17,966 nucleotides of DNA from CACEUX01 sp964404235 (lineage in GTDB: Bacteria > Fidelibacterota > Marinisomatia > Marinisomatales > UBA1611), in NCBI GenBank assembly GCA_964404235.1, contig CAYOJL010000042.1, positions 1 to 17,966 on the forward strand, written 5' to 3'. Every line of letters starts with the position of its first letter. Position 1 is the stretch's first letter. The position numbers and the translations under genes are program-made. The notes under the pieces are model-generated. The model was given only the letters and a program-made list of their open reading frames with translations, had not been told where the DNA came from and ran no database searches. Of the stretch, positions 1 to 8,483 are shown one piece after another.

Positions 1-1760
1 GCCATTAACCAAAATATCAAAGCTAGTGGGAAACCAACTCTTATATAATCACTAAACTTATACCCTCCTGGACCATAGACCATTAGATTGGTCTGATACC
101 CTACTGGAGTAATAAATGATGCTGAAGCCGCAAATGCTACAGCAAAAACAAAAGCTCTAGGATCAAAACCCATTTGCTGTGTAACAGCTAGTGCAATTGG
201 TGTCATAATTATGGCTGTTGCCGCATTTGAAGATATTTCTGTTAAAATAATGGTCATTAAATATATCAGACCAAGTAAAACCTGTGGCTGAAGTTCTGTT
301 GGTGCAGATCTTGCAACTGACGAGATGAAACCACCTATCCACTCTGCTGTACCAGTTTTTTGTATTACAATACCAACTGGAATAAGTGCAGATATCAAAA
401 CAATGACCTGCCAATTTATTGATTGATAACTTTCTTGAGGTGTTATGATCTTTAATGCTAATAAAATAACAACCCCTAACATGGCACTTTTTACAATAGG
501 CATTATTCCTAGAGCAGCAAGTGTTATTGTTCCTATTATTACTATAATGGTCATCCACCAAAACCGTTGTTTACTAAGTTCTGCTTGGACCTCTCCCAGA
601 ACCACAAAATCACCACTCTTTGAAAGCTCATCTACTTTATTCTCAGGTCCATAGACCAATAATGTATCATATGCATTTAAAACAACATGTGCAATCTTCT
701 TACGCAGAATAGATCCTTCCCTTCTGATCGCAAGAATAAAAGCTCCAAATCTCCTTCGAAAATTGCCTGTCATTAAACTCTTACCAACAAGATCGGACTT
801 ATATGTCAATAGGCATTCAACCAATATATTATCTTCTTGTTCAAGCTCATCTTGTGTCAATTTTTCATCAGTAAGTAGTTTAACCTTCTCCACCTCTTTC
901 ATGCGTAGAAAGTTTTCCAATGTACCCCTTACAAATAAAATATCACCTTCTTTTAATCGTGTCAGCCTGATCATATTCGTGATCATTTTACCATCTCTTA
1001 GTATATCTAATACCATAACATCATAGTTTTTATTTATTCCTCTATCCAGACAAGTTTTTCCATTAAGCGGCGACTCTGGTGTGATCTTCATTTCCGTTAG
1101 ATAACCACCCAAGTGATAACTTCTAGTAAGGCTTGATGTGGAGGTCCTTGAAGGTAAGATCATCGGAGCAATAAAAAGGACATATAGTAATCCAACTCCC
1201 ATTAGGATTATTCCATATCTCATAAATTCAAACATTCCCATGGGTTCAACACCTGGTTGGGATATATATATAGAATTAACAAGCAGGTTTGTAGAAGTCC
1301 CCACTAATGTAAGTGTTCCACCAAGTATAGCTGCATAACTTAACGGGATCAACATTTTAGAAGGGCTCATTTTATACTTTTGAGCTAGTCTAATAGTAAC
1401 AGGCATAAAGATCGCTACAATAGCAGTATTATTGACCACTGCTGAAGCGATGCCTATAGTAAAAAGATAAACAGCACGGCCAAGGGTCATCGACCGGTCA
1501 GCAAGACGCCGGATCCTTATAATAAGATATTCTAATATTCGTGTTTTTTGAAGAGCACGGCTTATAATAAAAAGAAAGGCTATCGTAATTACTGCTGGAT
1601 TTGAGAATCCAGATATGGCTTCTTCAGGAGTGAGATAACCCAATAAGAATAATACTGTAAGAAGTATCATCGCTGTTACATCTATAGAGAATACTTCTGT
1701 TACAAAAAGAACAAACCCAAAAAATAGAAGGCTCAGTACAAGTACAATATCAGGATTCAT
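1..1760 (-). CDS. SLC13/DASS-type permease with two RCK_C domains (partial, C-terminus off the left edge)
   Basis: An unbroken frame runs from an ATG at 1758-1760 to the window edge (586 codons, no stop). Residues 1-200 and 395-586 are hydrophobic membrane blocks. Each carries a signature of the SLC13/DASS and ArsB-like transporter families: NNTAIVA (100-106) and VGTSTNLL (153-160) in the first half, SSNAATA (500-506) and PVGYQTNLM (552-560) in the second. Between them lie two soluble RCK_C/TrkA-C-like units, about 209-290 (ending EGDILFVRG) and 302-378 (ending AYDTLLVYG). This layout is typical of SLC13 permeases that move sodium-coupled anions such as sulfate or dicarboxylates. The substrate cannot be told from the sequence. 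The family is about 590 residues long, so only a few C-terminal residues are missing. The gene follows the 108-residue unknown gene by 33 bp on the same strand and may share its transcript. No clear Shine-Dalgarno is seen. Confidence 0.9.
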   Translation of the reverse strand, partial: MNPDIVLVLSLLFFGFVLFVTEVFSIDVTAMILLTVLFLLGYLTPEEAISGFSNPAVITIAFLFIISRALQKTRILEYLIIRIRRLADRSMTLGRAVYLFTIGIASAVVNNTAIVAIFMPVTIRLAQKYKMSPSKMLIPLSYAAILGGTLTLVGTSTNLLVNSIYISQPGVEPMGMFEFMRYGIILMGVGLLYVLFIAPMILPSRTSTSSLTRSYHLGGYLTEMKITPESPLNGKTCLDRGINKNYDVMVLDILRDGKMITNMIRLTRLKEGDILFVRGTLENFLRMKEVEKVKLLTDEKLTQDELEQEDNILVECLLTYKSDLVGKSLMTGNFRRRFGAFILAIRREGSILRKKIAHVVLNAYDTLLVYGPENKVDELSKSGDFVVLGEVQAELSKQRFWWMTIIVIIGTITLAALGIMPIVKSAMLGVVILLALKIITPQESYQSINWQVIVLISALIPVGIVIQKTGTAEWIGGFISSVARSAPTELQPQVLLGLIYLMTIILTEISSNAATAIIMTPIALAVTQQMGFDPRAFVFAVAFAASASFITPVGYQTNLMVYGPGGYKFSDYIRVGFPLALIFWLM

Positions 1761-1793
1761 AAAGTTAGATTCGATACAAGATCAATTATTATA

Positions 1794-2120
1794 TCAACTA
1801 AAAGGATGCTCACCAACATGTGATCGTGTTTCAACTTTCTTTGGTTTAGACTCTGGATAAAGATCCTTATGGATACGTTCATTTGTAATTGCTTTAATAA
1901 TTGAGTCAATAATAACAGGCTTTCTAATATTATTAAGAACAGCCATTATAAAGATCGGGTATTCTGCCTCAGGAAGAACAAGTTCCCAAGCATCAAAAAG
2001 ATCTGTCTCATCTAAGAACTTATCAACATTTGGTTCATTATCCAGCAAAACGACTACCTTATCCATTAAAGATAATAATTCAGCCTTTAATCCCTTTGTA
2101 TCTAATTCATTTAATTTCAT
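1794..2120 (-). CDS. Hypothetical 108-residue protein coupled to the HD-GYP gene
   Basis: I do not recognise this protein. It is soluble, acidic in its first half and predicted largely helical, with no signal peptide, membrane segment, Cys pair or known motif. The last 20 residues are basic and polar (KPKKVETRSHVGEH) and probably flexible. Its ATG (2118-2120) overlaps the stop of the upstream GAF/HD-GYP gene as ATGA, so the two are almost certainly co-transcribed and probably translationally coupled. That makes a partner or regulator of the phosphodiesterase plausible, but this is inferred from position only. The frame ends 33 bp before the SLC13-type transporter. Confidence 0.7.
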   Translation of the reverse strand: MKLNELDTKGLKAELLSLMDKVVVLLDNEPNVDKFLDETDLFDAWELVLPEAEYPIFIMAVLNNIRKPVIIDSIIKAITNERIHKDLYPESKPKKVETRSHVGEHPFS

Positions 2121-3724
2121 TTCTTTCCTAGTACAGAAAGTTCATCAACTTCATCGATCTGCGTTTGGGCGACATAGTCCTTTGCATATTCTTTATACAC
2201 TCCAGATGAAACAAAGATCTCAAAAAGATCCTCATCAATATGATAATCATTTTTCATAAATCCCATAATACGCATTGCCTGTGATAATTTCTTACCATCT
2301 TTGTATGGACGATCTGCTGCTGTCAAGGCTTCATATATATCTGCAATTGCCATTATTTTTGCTTGGGTAGACATCTGTGTGGAGCTTAAACCTTTAGGAT
2401 AGCCTGTACCGTCCATTTTTTCATGGTGACCTCCAGCAAATTCGGGTACATTTTTTAAATTTTTCGGATATGGTAATTGCTCTAACATTTCAATGGTTAT
2501 TACAATATGATCATTAATAATCTCACGTTCCTCAGGTAATAGGGTTCCTTTTGGAATATTAAGGTTCTGGGTCTCCTCTTCAGTAAGAAATGTCTGTTCA
2601 TTCCCATTTAACTTGATCATCTCTTTGCCAATTGATTTAACTCGCTCCTGCAATTCTGGTTTCATGAATTCGCCACCGACATTACATTCTTCAAGGAATT
2701 TCATATTGGCTTCTAATTTCTCTATGGTCTCATAATACTTATCATCATAAGCTTCTGTTGATTGGCCATTCAATTGGCGCTTTAAGAAAGCGATCTCTGC
2801 ATCACGTTTTAATAACTCCATTCGTGTCCTAATTAACTCAATACGGTCAAAGATCGTTTCTAATTTTGTCCCTTTATCCACAACATGTGGTGGTGTTGCA
2901 ACTTTTCCACAATCATGTAACCAAGCTGCAAGGTAAAGTTCGTATCGTTCTTCGTCATTCATATTGAAATCTTTATATTTTCCATCCTCCATCTTTGCTA
3001 CTGCGTCAGCTAACATCATTGTAATAACCGGTACACGCGCGCAATGCCCACCGGTATATTCTGATTTTTTATCTATCGCTGTGGCTATTAGCTTAATGAA
3101 TGCTTCGAATAATACTTTGAGTTCCTCAACCAGACGTTTATTCGTAAGTGCAACAGCACCCTGTGATGCCAAAGACTCAACCTGCTCTTCCATCTCTTCA
3201 TTGAACGATATAACATCACCATCCTCATTACTGGCATTGATAAGTTGCATTACACCAATGATCTCATTTTCATGGTTCTTTAGAGGAACTGTTAGGAAAG
3301 ACTTTGAACGGTATCCATTCTTTTTGTCAAAGTTGATGGTACCTTCAAAATCATATCCCTCCTCTTTATATGCATCCTTAATGTTGACCGTTTTCCCAGT
3401 CAGAGCTACATAGGCTGATACATTTTTTTGATTGGGTGTTTGATCGTCAAGCCAAAGATGAACAGGGTAATAAGGGATCTTAACTCCAGAAGTCCCTCCC
3501 ATAATGGTATCCATAGAATCATTTCTCAGTATCTCAAATGAAAGATCTCCATCCTCATTCATTGAATATAGGGTTCTACCATCTGCTTTCGTAATGTGCT
3601 TGGCCTCTTCCAATATCATTTCAAATAAACGATCTGTGTCCTTTTCTGTGGATAAAGCCATACCAATCTCACTTAAGCGATGTAGGCGGTCTTCTAGGAA
3701 TTTTATTCTATTTAGTGCATCCAT
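2117..3724 (-). CDS. GAF-domain HD-GYP phosphodiesterase (putative cyclic-di-GMP hydrolase)
   Basis: The 535-residue protein has no signal peptide or membrane segment. Residues 1-195 form a GAF-type sensor (for example SFLTVPLKN at 142-150 and IIGVMQLINA at 155-164). Residues 205-520 form an HD-GYP domain with its metal-site motifs: H227 in GHCARV, HDCGK (270-274), H406, HHE (433-435), DGTGYPKGL (438-446) and D462 in ADIYEALTAADRPYK. HD-GYP proteins of this kind open and hydrolyse cyclic-di-GMP, so an intracellular signalling role gated by the GAF domain is likely. The stretch between HDCGK and the H406/HHE helices is about twice the usual length because of a helical insertion at roughly 283-398. 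The ATG at 3722-3724 is chosen because the preceding region is non-coding on this strand. It diverges from the 1,526-residue synthetase fusion and overlaps the downstream unknown gene by ATGA. Confidence 0.92.
   Translation of the reverse strand: MDALNRIKFLEDRLHRLSEIGMALSTEKDTDRLFEMILEEAKHITKADGRTLYSMNEDGDLSFEILRNDSMDTIMGGTSGVKIPYYPVHLWLDDQTPNQKNVSAYVALTGKTVNIKDAYKEEGYDFEGTINFDKKNGYRSKSFLTVPLKNHENEIIGVMQLINASNEDGDVISFNEEMEEQVESLASQGAVALTNKRLVEELKVLFEAFIKLIATAIDKKSEYTGGHCARVPVITMMLADAVAKMEDGKYKDFNMNDEERYELYLAAWLHDCGKVATPPHVVDKGTKLETIFDRIELIRTRMELLKRDAEIAFLKRQLNGQSTEAYDDKYYETIEKLEANMKFLEECNVGGEFMKPELQERVKSIGKEMIKLNGNEQTFLTEEETQNLNIPKGTLLPEEREIINDHIVITIEMLEQLPYPKNLKNVPEFAGGHHEKMDGTGYPKGLSSTQMSTQAKIMAIADIYEALTAADRPYKDGKKLSQAMRIMGFMKNDYHIDEDLFEIFVSSGVYKEYAKDYVAQTQIDEVDELSVLGKK
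2531..2878 (-). other. Helical insertion inside the HD-GYP domain (about residues 283-398)
   Basis: Between VVDKGTKLE and LLPEERE, where ordinary HD-GYP domains pass from the HD helix to the next His-bearing helix in a few residues, this protein has roughly 80-110 extra residues. They are rich in Glu, Lys, Arg and Leu (for example IELIRTRMELLKRDAE at 295-310) and look like a helical hairpin. From memory, a GAF/HD-GYP subfamily in marine proteobacteria carries a similar insertion, so it is probably an established variant. Its exact limits are uncertain. Confidence 0.6.
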
Positions 3725-3834
3725 ATTTGTGATGAATTACATATTACAATTTATTAACTATAAATGTACATCAGAGAAACGTTCCCTAACAATTAGAATA
3801 GGTATTGATTTACTACAATAGATTAATTTCTAGT
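3725..3834. promoter_or_regulatory. Divergent intergenic region with candidate promoters
   Basis: This 110-bp AT-rich gap separates two divergent genes and must hold both promoters. For the minus-strand HD-GYP gene, a sigma70-like pair TTGTTA (3787-3792 complement) and TACATT (3763-3768 complement) is spaced by 18 bp, with the -10 about 38 bp from the start codon. For the plus-strand gene there is a TACAAT at 3814-3819 without a convincing -35, which would leave a very short leader before the ATG at 3835. Both are reading-based guesses, and a non-sigma70 promoter grammar would not be seen this way. Confidence 0.3.
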
Positions 3835-6800
3835 ATGAACTCTGATATTCAACAACGAATTGAACAAGCCTTACAAGCAGTCCAAGGCAATAGTTTAGAA
3901 AACATTGACTTGGTCAAGCTGTCTCAAGATTGTCTATCTCAAGATATTGAACAGGATATACTACATGAATTATTAGAACTTGCACACTTTAGTATTGTTT
4001 CAATTCATATTTCAGAATCAAAGCAAATTGATATTTGGCTAAATAATTTGATCGAGATAATTAAAAGGTCTAAATATCATACAGGTCATCTTTTAAAGCA
4101 GAGAGCAAATAGATATGATAATAAAACTGTTTTTAATCTTATAAAAAAGGGTCAATCAAAAACAATATCTTATTCTTCATTATGGTCTTCCGTGATCGAG
4201 GTAGGACGTGCATTATCAACCTTTGAAAAAGAAATAAACAGGCCTGTTGTAGTAGGCCTATTGACACATAATCAATTAAATGGGGTTTTAGTAGATCTTG
4301 CATGTTTATCCTTTGGGATAAGAGTTATACCTATTCCACTAAATGCAACCCCAGAACATATTTCATATATATTAGCCCATGGAGAAATAACACATATTTT
4401 TGTAGGTGGTAAAACAGGTGGAAGACTTTGGAATGAGGCTCAGGATGGAAAATCAGTTGAAGTGGTCACTTTAGATAATAATGAAAGTTTAAAAGGGAAT
4501 ATTAATACATGGGATCACTTTCTGGAACAAGGCGATGGGGTAATTGATTTTGATACGGATGACCGTCTCAATAAAGTAGATATGGAACATATTCAAACCA
4601 TAATGTACACTTCTGGAACTACAGCCAATCCAAAAGGGATCGTTTTTAATCAAATGAATATTATCAGTAAAAGATTTGCTCGCGCATTGGCATTGCCAAA
4701 TATAGGATCAAATGATATTTTTTTATGCTATCTCCCATTATTCCACACATTTGGAAGATATTTTGAGTTAATGGGGAGTATTTTTTGGGGTGCATCATAT
4801 TCATTTGCAGAATCGCCTGCATTTAATTCTTTATTGAATGATTATAAGATCATTAAGCCTACCATATTTATTAGCATCCCTAAGCGATGGGTTCAATTAT
4901 ATGATATGCTTGATAGTCAACTAGAACTTGACTCGGAAGATGATTCGATCATTGATGGGAAAATCAAAGAAATAACAGGGGGATCTCTTCAATGGGGTTT
5001 ATCAGCAGCCGGATATCTAGACCCAGATATTTTTTCATTTTTTCATAAATATGGGATAGAACTTCTTAGTGGATATGGCATGACTGAAGCAACTGGAGGG
5101 ATCACAATGACACCACCTAATGGTTATGTCAGAGATTCTGTAGGAGAAGCACTCCCTGGGATTCAATTAAAATTAGCAGATGATGGTGAACTATGTATAA
5201 AAGGCCCTTATGTTTCTCAAAACTATTATAAAGAAGATGAACCAAATATTTATAATGATGGATGGTTACATACTGAAGATATTTTCGATCAAAAAAATGG
5301 TCATTATTTTATAATTGATAGAAAGAAAGACATCTATAAGAATAGCCGAGGTCAAACTATCGCACCACAAAAAATTGAGAATCTTTTTCAAGATTTTGAT
5401 TCTGTGAAATCAGTATTCCTTGTTGGAGATGGAAGGGAATTCAACACTGTACTCATTTATCCTGATCATGAGGTCTCACCAATTGATCTAAATACAGGTA
5501 GAGAAAGTGAAATTAGAGACCTCTTCAGTTCAATGATCTTATCGGTTAATAGTTTTCTTTCTCCTTTTGAGAGAATCGTTAATTATGTAATAATCAATAG
5601 AGCTTTTTCAGAACAGAAAGGAGAATTAACACCCAAGGGTAGTTTTATAAGAAAAAAGATATTAGAAAATTTTAAAGATATAATTGTACCATTATATGAA
5701 AAAAATTACACAGCACTCCATTTCCAAAGTAAGGAATTAAGGATACCAAATTGGCTAATAAGAGAGATAGGAACTGTAAAAAGCAATTTGAAATGGGATG
5801 GCCATATGTTATCAATTTTGGATCAACCAAGATCTTTACCATTGTCTTGGTCAGGTTCCAATATTACTATAGGTGATTTTCAATATGAGATCAGTACTGA
5901 TATATTGGATTTTGATGATCTGATACAATCCCCTGATCTTTGGCTTGGCAATTTTAAATTTTCAGATTTTGCAGGATCATCGATCTTTAGATTAAAAGAA
6001 GCTAAAAAATATGACCTCATTAACATAATAAAACCAGAAAGTGGAACTACATTTAATGCATTAGAATTTGATGATAAAAATATTGAAACGATCTTATACA
6101 ACATTCATAGATCTGTAAGAGCATTCATTTCAGATGATCCAAGAGTATTTAATGAGTTAAGATCAATAGTTGATAATGATCTGGGTAATTGGTCGACTAT
6201 ATTGATCGATACATATATGAATTATCAGGATCATTCTAAACCATTGTTCAGAATTAAAATGATAGAATCATTGGCTCCTTTACTTTCTGGTGAACTTTTC
6301 GCCACAATGATGCATGGTTCTTATATGTATCAGCGAAAAATTGATCCTTCAAAGGGATTATCATTTGATATAGGGCGAACAAATGATGAACACTTCCATT
6401 CGGTTATTCAATATTTACAAAATGGTAAATCTGATATTGAAGTTGCCAGTCTTGATGAAAAAGAATTCATCAAGACACTTTTATTTTTAATTGCTGATTT
6501 TGGAATACTCCATCCAACAAGATTTGTTCTTGCACGGTCTGAATTGATCAGTTGGCAAATATCTAATGTTCCACGACCTTTACAATCAACAGCTCAAAAA
6601 GCTTATTATGGTCTTGTGAAAGGGTTCCGTTCATGGATAGGGCAATCAACAAACATTGCAGTTGACCCTGATACAGGTAAAGAATATAAATGGGAAGATG
6701 TGATTACTTTCGATGATAATGTTCGTCACGGACATAAAGATCGCATTTTGAATGCTATACGTGATACTTCATTAATTAAAGAATCTTTATTTTTATTTTC

Positions 6801-8415
6801 AAAAAATTTTCTTGTTGGTCTTAACGATATACCTCAAAATGGTCTTTGGGTATCGCACCTGGGCAGCCGTAATAATAAAAGTGTATTTCGGGTCATAGTT
6901 AAAACCCGATCATTTGGAAATCATAACCTTGTCATTAACCTAAATGAAGGCTGGGAACGTGAGTTTATTGATGATGAAACAAAATGGCTTATTAAAATGG
7001 GCTCAGGTTTCAAAGATGATGCATTGGTTGAAAATTTTGGAGGGTATTGGCCAGAACACCAGTTATATACGGAAGAATATATCCAAGGTGAAACATTAGA
7101 TAATTATTTAAATCGAAATAAAAAAGATATAAACGATCGATCAAAAATGGATCGTTGGCAAATGAGGTGGCTTCATTTTATATGGAGTGGCATTGAAGCC
7201 TATCAAGGATTCTGGAATAGAACAAATTTCCAACTATCTATACAACCGCCAAAACCTGAAAATTTAATTATTCCTCAACATGATTATAAAACTGGTACCC
7301 GTTTGATCTCTATCAGTGGTAGGAAACCTATTATATCCCTGGCAGATCATTTTCTTGGACTATACACTGATTATATTATCCAGACTGAACAAAAATATCC
7401 TGGATTAAGTCATATGTCTGATTGGGAAGTGATCTTTACAGCTACGATTCAAGCATTAACAGTAAAAAAAGGATATGAATTACTTAATAAACTAAGATCA
7501 GAACTATCTGTACGGTCTGTTAAAAAGAAATGTGAACAAACTGGTCTTACAATTGAACGAATTGACCAGTTCTTGGATGATGTGGATAAGTTTGGAGTAT
7601 TGACAAAACCAGTAGTTTTTGCCTCACTAAGATATGAACGATGGCTTGATCTAAATCAAGAAGCCACATTAAAAGCAAAAGCATCAATTTTAAAGGAATT
7701 GTACAAAGATTATAAATTAAATGATCTATTAGATGATTACCCTGAAACTAGAGTTCGATTTTTTATGATGACATGTTTTAAAGATAGCAAACAAGAACTT
7801 TTCGATGAGTTTCAATCTATAATCCAAGATATGAGAAATAATGACCTTAGTCCTTGGAATTTGCAGGATAGGATCACTGAGATCCAATCAAGGCTTGATC
7901 TAAATAAAAATGAGGAATTCTTTTTAGCTCGAATGTTATTCCCCCATGTTGATTCAGCAGACTATGTAGAACTAGTCACCACAACTCATGGTGAAGAAGC
8001 ACGTTTGAATTTAGTCTATCAGACCGAATGCGGTGACGGAAAACTATATCGAATAAGACCACCTTTCTTACCAAAGGAGATCGCTCAGTTTCATACATTA
8101 CTATCTGAATCAGCTCTTTCAGTAACATTCACATCAGAACATGAATTTCTATTAGCATTCAATAGTAGGAATACATTGGTTGGTGGACTCTATTGGAAAA
8201 ATATGGAAAAAGATAGAATTCATCTAGAATGGGTTGCGATCAAAGATAAATATCAAAAAATCGCTTTGAGTAAAAGACTCATGTCTGATTTTTTCAAACG
8301 TATGAAACATATTGGCATTACACACATCACTGTTGGTTTTTATGCCCAGGAATTCTTTTTCAATAATGGATTTAAAATTGAGAAACAGTATGGAGGAATG
8401 GTTAAAGAATTATAG
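3835..8415 (+). CDS. Giant fusion protein: acyl-CoA synthetase-like adenylation module + large unknown middle + GNAT-like C-terminus
   Basis: The 1,526-residue protein has no signal peptide or membrane segment. After a helical N-terminal section (1-85), residues 90-615 match AMP-forming long-chain acyl-CoA synthetases: YTSGTTANPKG (258-268), LPLFHTFGRYFE near 300, GYGMTEATGG (413-422), DGWLHTED (475-482), DRKKD (495-499), and an LTPKGSFIRKK segment near 598-608 at the place of the family's LTPxxKxxR motif. Residues 640-1390 match nothing I recognise, apart from a short kinase-like stretch near 1010-1150. Residues 1395-1526 resemble a GNAT acyltransferase fold (VGGLYW, HLEWVAIKDKYQ, a terminal FFFNNGFK). 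The likely activity is ATP-dependent activation of a carboxylic acid as acyl-AMP; possible transfer by the GNAT part is inference. The ATG at 3835 is preferred over an in-frame TTG at 3805, which would add ten residues overlapping the promoter region. The gene is monocistronic, divergent from the HD-GYP gene and convergent with ctaM. Confidence 0.88.
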   Translation: MNSDIQQRIEQALQAVQGNSLENIDLVKLSQDCLSQDIEQDILHELLELAHFSIVSIHISESKQIDIWLNNLIEIIKRSKYHTGHLLKQRANRYDNKTVFNLIKKGQSKTISYSSLWSSVIEVGRALSTFEKEINRPVVVGLLTHNQLNGVLVDLACLSFGIRVIPIPLNATPEHISYILAHGEITHIFVGGKTGGRLWNEAQDGKSVEVVTLDNNESLKGNINTWDHFLEQGDGVIDFDTDDRLNKVDMEHIQTIMYTSGTTANPKGIVFNQMNIISKRFARALALPNIGSNDIFLCYLPLFHTFGRYFELMGSIFWGASYSFAESPAFNSLLNDYKIIKPTIFISIPKRWVQLYDMLDSQLELDSEDDSIIDGKIKEITGGSLQWGLSAAGYLDPDIFSFFHKYGIELLSGYGMTEATGGITMTPPNGYVRDSVGEALPGIQLKLADDGELCIKGPYVSQNYYKEDEPNIYNDGWLHTEDIFDQKNGHYFIIDRKKDIYKNSRGQTIAPQKIENLFQDFDSVKSVFLVGDGREFNTVLIYPDHEVSPIDLNTGRESEIRDLFSSMILSVNSFLSPFERIVNYVIINRAFSEQKGELTPKGSFIRKKILENFKDIIVPLYEKNYTALHFQSKELRIPNWLIREIGTVKSNLKWDGHMLSILDQPRSLPLSWSGSNITIGDFQYEISTDILDFDDLIQSPDLWLGNFKFSDFAGSSIFRLKEAKKYDLINIIKPESGTTFNALEFDDKNIETILYNIHRSVRAFISDDPRVFNELRSIVDNDLGNWSTILIDTYMNYQDHSKPLFRIKMIESLAPLLSGELFATMMHGSYMYQRKIDPSKGLSFDIGRTNDEHFHSVIQYLQNGKSDIEVASLDEKEFIKTLLFLIADFGILHPTRFVLARSELISWQISNVPRPLQSTAQKAYYGLVKGFRSWIGQSTNIAVDPDTGKEYKWEDVITFDDNVRHGHKDRILNAIRDTSLIKESLFLFSKNFLVGLNDIPQNGLWVSHLGSRNNKSVFRVIVKTRSFGNHNLVINLNEGWEREFIDDETKWLIKMGSGFKDDALVENFGGYWPEHQLYTEEYIQGETLDNYLNRNKKDINDRSKMDRWQMRWLHFIWSGIEAYQGFWNRTNFQLSIQPPKPENLIIPQHDYKTGTRLISISGRKPIISLADHFLGLYTDYIIQTEQKYPGLSHMSDWEVIFTATIQALTVKKGYELLNKLRSELSVRSVKKKCEQTGLTIERIDQFLDDVDKFGVLTKPVVFASLRYERWLDLNQEATLKAKASILKELYKDYKLNDLLDDYPETRVRFFMMTCFKDSKQELFDEFQSIIQDMRNNDLSPWNLQDRITEIQSRLDLNKNEEFFLARMLFPHVDSADYVELVTTTHGEEARLNLVYQTECGDGKLYRIRPPFLPKEIAQFHTLLSESALSVTFTSEHEFLLAFNSRNTLVGGLYWKNMEKDRIHLEWVAIKDKYQKIALSKRLMSDFFKRMKHIGITHITVGFYAQEFFFNNGFKIEKQYGGMVKEL
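6862..7284 (+). other. Kinase-like (possibly pseudokinase) segment within the fusion protein, residues ~1010-1150
   Basis: After a strand-like SVFRVIVKTRS and NLVINL, the segment contains LYTEEYIQGETLDNYL (1077-1092), which reads like a kinase hinge of the form EYIxGETLxxYL. A PPKPENLII stretch (1138-1146) recalls the KPENIL catalytic-loop wording but lacks the preceding His-x-Asp. The following ISISGRKPIISLADH (1149-1162) could stand in for the DFG strand. The catalytic Asp and Lys cannot be placed with confidence, so an inactive or divergent kinase fold, or chance similarity, are all open. Assignment is by eye only. Confidence 0.3.
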
Positions 8416-8483
8416 TTGATTATTATATAAAACCTTCAAGCTTATTATTGACCTATATTTTATAAAGAAAACAAAAATATATT
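8416..8483. other. Convergent intergenic gap
   Basis: This 68-bp, very AT-rich stretch lies between two convergent genes. A bidirectional terminator would be expected, but I see no GC-rich hairpin followed by a T-run on either strand. Confidence 0.4.

Noticed and set aside
163..1338. Several short frames on both strands in the left region
   Set aside because: All lie inside the SLC13-type gene, which is open without a stop from 1760 to the left edge and carries the family motifs.
2964..3413. 149-codon plus-strand frame
   Set aside because: It is antisense to the GAF/HD-GYP gene, whose motifs are unambiguous.
3805..3834. TTG start extending the giant fusion protein by ten residues
   Set aside because: The added residues fall in the divergent promoter region, TTG is a weaker start, and an ATG follows at 3835.
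8416..8483. Bidirectional intrinsic terminator between the convergent genes
   Set aside because: No stable hairpin with a T-run could be found on either strand by eye.
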